From Antrodiella citrinella (lineage: Eukaryota > Basidiomycota > Agaricomycetes > Polyporales > Steccherinaceae), in contig SGPM01000100.1 in the NCBI GenBank assembly GCA_004802725.1, positions 1 through 64,000 on the forward strand: DNA of 64,000 nucleotides, read 5' to 3'. Below are positions 62,248 to 64,000 of this stretch, piece after piece. The notes beneath the pieces were generated by a model. That model did not search any database and was not told where the DNA came from. It saw only the letters and a program-made list of their open reading frames with translations. Every line of letters starts with the position of its first letter. Positions within the stretch are counted from its first letter, which is position 1. The position numbers were made by a program, and so were the translations under genes.

Positions 62248-64000
62248 ATGGAGAGGGTTCAATATCAACAGGAGCAGGTACCTATTCCTTTTTTCTTCTA
62301 TTTTGAGCGAGAAATGATACTCAAATGCACAGATGCTCACTGAGCTGAAAGACTTGGTCGAGAAAGGTCTATTCACAGAAGTGTGTCGCAGTACTACTTC
62401 GTCTACACTGAAAACAACACTGACCCTAGAACGCAGTCTGAAATTAAGCAGATCATGCGGAAACGCACTACATTCGAAACTGCCCTCGTCCGTCGAGTCG
62501 CGAAAAAAGGTGACTTCCTCCGGTACGCGTCCTATGAGATGGGTCTCGAGGCCCTTCGGCGAAAAAGGGCTGAACGTATTAGTGAGCATGCAGCTTATCA
62601 TACTATGTTGTCCTACTTACATGTCTCGCGGCAGACTTACCTGCAGGCGCGCCGTCTGTCTCTGACTACGCACTCGTCCGCCGACAGTTCCACATCTTCG
62701 AACGAGCTTTGAAGAAATTCAAATCCGACATCGGGTTATGGATACAGTACATCCAGGTAGCCAAGAAAGAAGGCGCACGGTCACTCGTCGGGCGTATCAC
62801 AGCTCGTGCCATGAAGCTCCACCCCAACGTCCCCGCCTTCTACATCCTCGCGGCCTCACACGAGCTCGAACACCTCTCGCCATCCGCTGCGCGCATCCTT
62901 CTGCAACGCGGTATTCGACTTAATGGTGACAGCGTGGAGATGTGGAAGGAGTATGTCAAGATGGAATTAGGGTTCGTCGAGGGGTTGAGGAGACGGTGGG
63001 AGGTTCTTGGGATTAAGGTAGACTTGAAGGGGAAGGCGAAAGAGAAGCAGGCGGAGGAAGGCGATGTGGAGACTATGGAGGTTGATGATATCGAAGAGGA
63101 CAGTGGGGAGGCGGCGAGGAGGGAGATCATGAACGGTGCAATTGTGAAGACGGTTATTGCGAACGCAGCAAAAGGTTGGTCCCTCTTTCTCTACCGTCTA
63201 CGTATATACTCATTTGACTTTGCAGCTCTCCCAAAAGCCGAGTTGTTCATTGCGTTACACGACCTATTGATCGGTTATCCGTCTCCGCAAACACTCAAAA
63301 CATCCCTCCTTGATTATCTTCACGGACTCCTGCAAGAAACTTTGCCCGGCGATCCGCGTGCTGTCAAGCTTAAGGCCACGCGATTCATCACTCCGGACTC
63401 CGACATCCACGCTGCTGAATTCGTCGACGCACTGAGAAGCGCAAATGAAAAAATCGTGGCTGGTGTGAAGGATGCATGGGCGAACAATTCTGGGTCAGAG
63501 GGAGAGCGGGAAAAGCGAAAGGATGGCATGGCGGAGGTTTACGCCCAGTTCGTGAAGGAGTGGTGTGAGAAGGATCTGGACCTTAATCTTGTGAGTAGCT
63601 ATGTTTTTGATTTGTCTCTTGTGTGCTCATTGCGTCTCGTCATGACAGAAAATGTATCTCATCACATCTCTTCAAAACCTGATACGAAAATGCACGTCCA
63701 AATCCTCTCGATCCCACAAAGCAGCCGCCGCTCTTCTCTCTACGCACGTTACTCTCCTTACGCATCTTTCCGCCCTGTCTACACCGTCCTCACCGCTTCC
63801 AGACATACTGGCCACAGCTCAAAAGTATTCTTTTCTCCCGGGTGCACGTACCTCTTCGAAAGTATGGATTGCGAGGCTGGATGCGGAGAAAACATTAAAG
63901 AGCGATGTTCTTCGTGTGAAGAAAACTTGGAAGGAAGCCCGGGATGCTGCGAGGGGCGACGACGTCGTAGACGTCTGGGTGTGGGGTGCGGAATCTCTAA
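62248..64000 (+). CDS. UTP6: U3 snoRNP / small-subunit processome protein UTP6 (5' part, cut by window end)
   Basis: Part of the UTP-B complex that assembles on pre-18S rRNA in the nucleolus. The ATG at 62248 gives MERVQYQQEQ in a 30-base first coding exon, then MLTELKDLVEKGLFTE, followed by the conserved SEIKQIMRKRTTFETALVRRVAKKGDFLRYASYEMGLE. Half-a-TPR (HAT) repeats follow (LWIQYIQVAKKEGA, AFYILAASHELEHLSPSAARILLQRGIRLN, VEMWKEYVKMELGFV). An acidic Glu/Asp segment at about 63050-63120 precedes further helical repeats (LFIALHDLLIGYPSPQTLK). The frame is open to the last base, so the C-terminus is missing. Confidence 0.95.

Overview
This window is nuclear DNA of a basidiomycete fungus, most likely an Agaricomycete. 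Nearly every gene is split by many introns of about 50-60 bases with GT-AG ends. The gene content is fungal (a fungal-type protein kinase, SET9, UTP6, SNU23, a divergent G-alpha), and several proteins have the layout seen in mushroom-forming fungi. Sixteen N bases, all between 7324 and 8554, show it is a draft assembly. I saw no rRNA or CRISPR array, and a by-eye search gave no convincing tRNA.

Left edge (1-4200): a full-length hAT DNA transposon (79-3753) with perfect 17-bp terminal inverted repeats and an 8-bp target duplication. It carries a multi-exon BED-finger transposase that is complete except for one in-frame TGA. The element sits inside an older minus-strand reading frame that becomes continuous if the element and one target copy are removed.

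4.2-18 kb: a Dos2-like BSD protein, a Cdc1/Ted1/PGAP5-type membrane metallophosphoesterase, a Rad5/HLTF-class SNF2 ATPase that begins with a PARP-type zinc finger, and a FunK1 kinase.

18-39.4 kb: two paralogous UDP-glucose pyrophosphorylase genes in opposite orientation (18.3-20.3 kb minus, 35.2-37.4 kb plus). Between them lie CCT6, a short-chain dehydrogenase, the SET9 histone H4K20 methyltransferase and ribosomal protein S8. A second short-chain dehydrogenase follows. Two gene-poor stretches of about 3.6 kb each (20.3-24.0 and 39.4-43.0 kb) contain no gene I can support.

43-64 kb: a dense housekeeping block with an FAD/NAD(P)-binding amine-oxidase-like protein, nucleolar FKBP FPR4, Arp2/3 subunit ARPC4, FIT/SCS3 lipid-droplet protein, HEM2, ILS1, SNU23, a degenerate G-alpha subunit, a putative TORC1 subunit Tco89-like protein and the 5' part of UTP6, which is cut by the window edge. 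FPR4 and ARPC4 are divergent with only 130 bp between start codons. HEM2/ILS1 and Tco89-like/UTP6 are also divergent pairs.

The genes do not form a pathway cluster. The most unusual items are the PARP-finger/HIRAN/SNF2/RING protein with an acidic insertion in its helicase, the G-alpha with altered switch II, the diverged UGPase pair with private introns, and the nearly intact hAT element.
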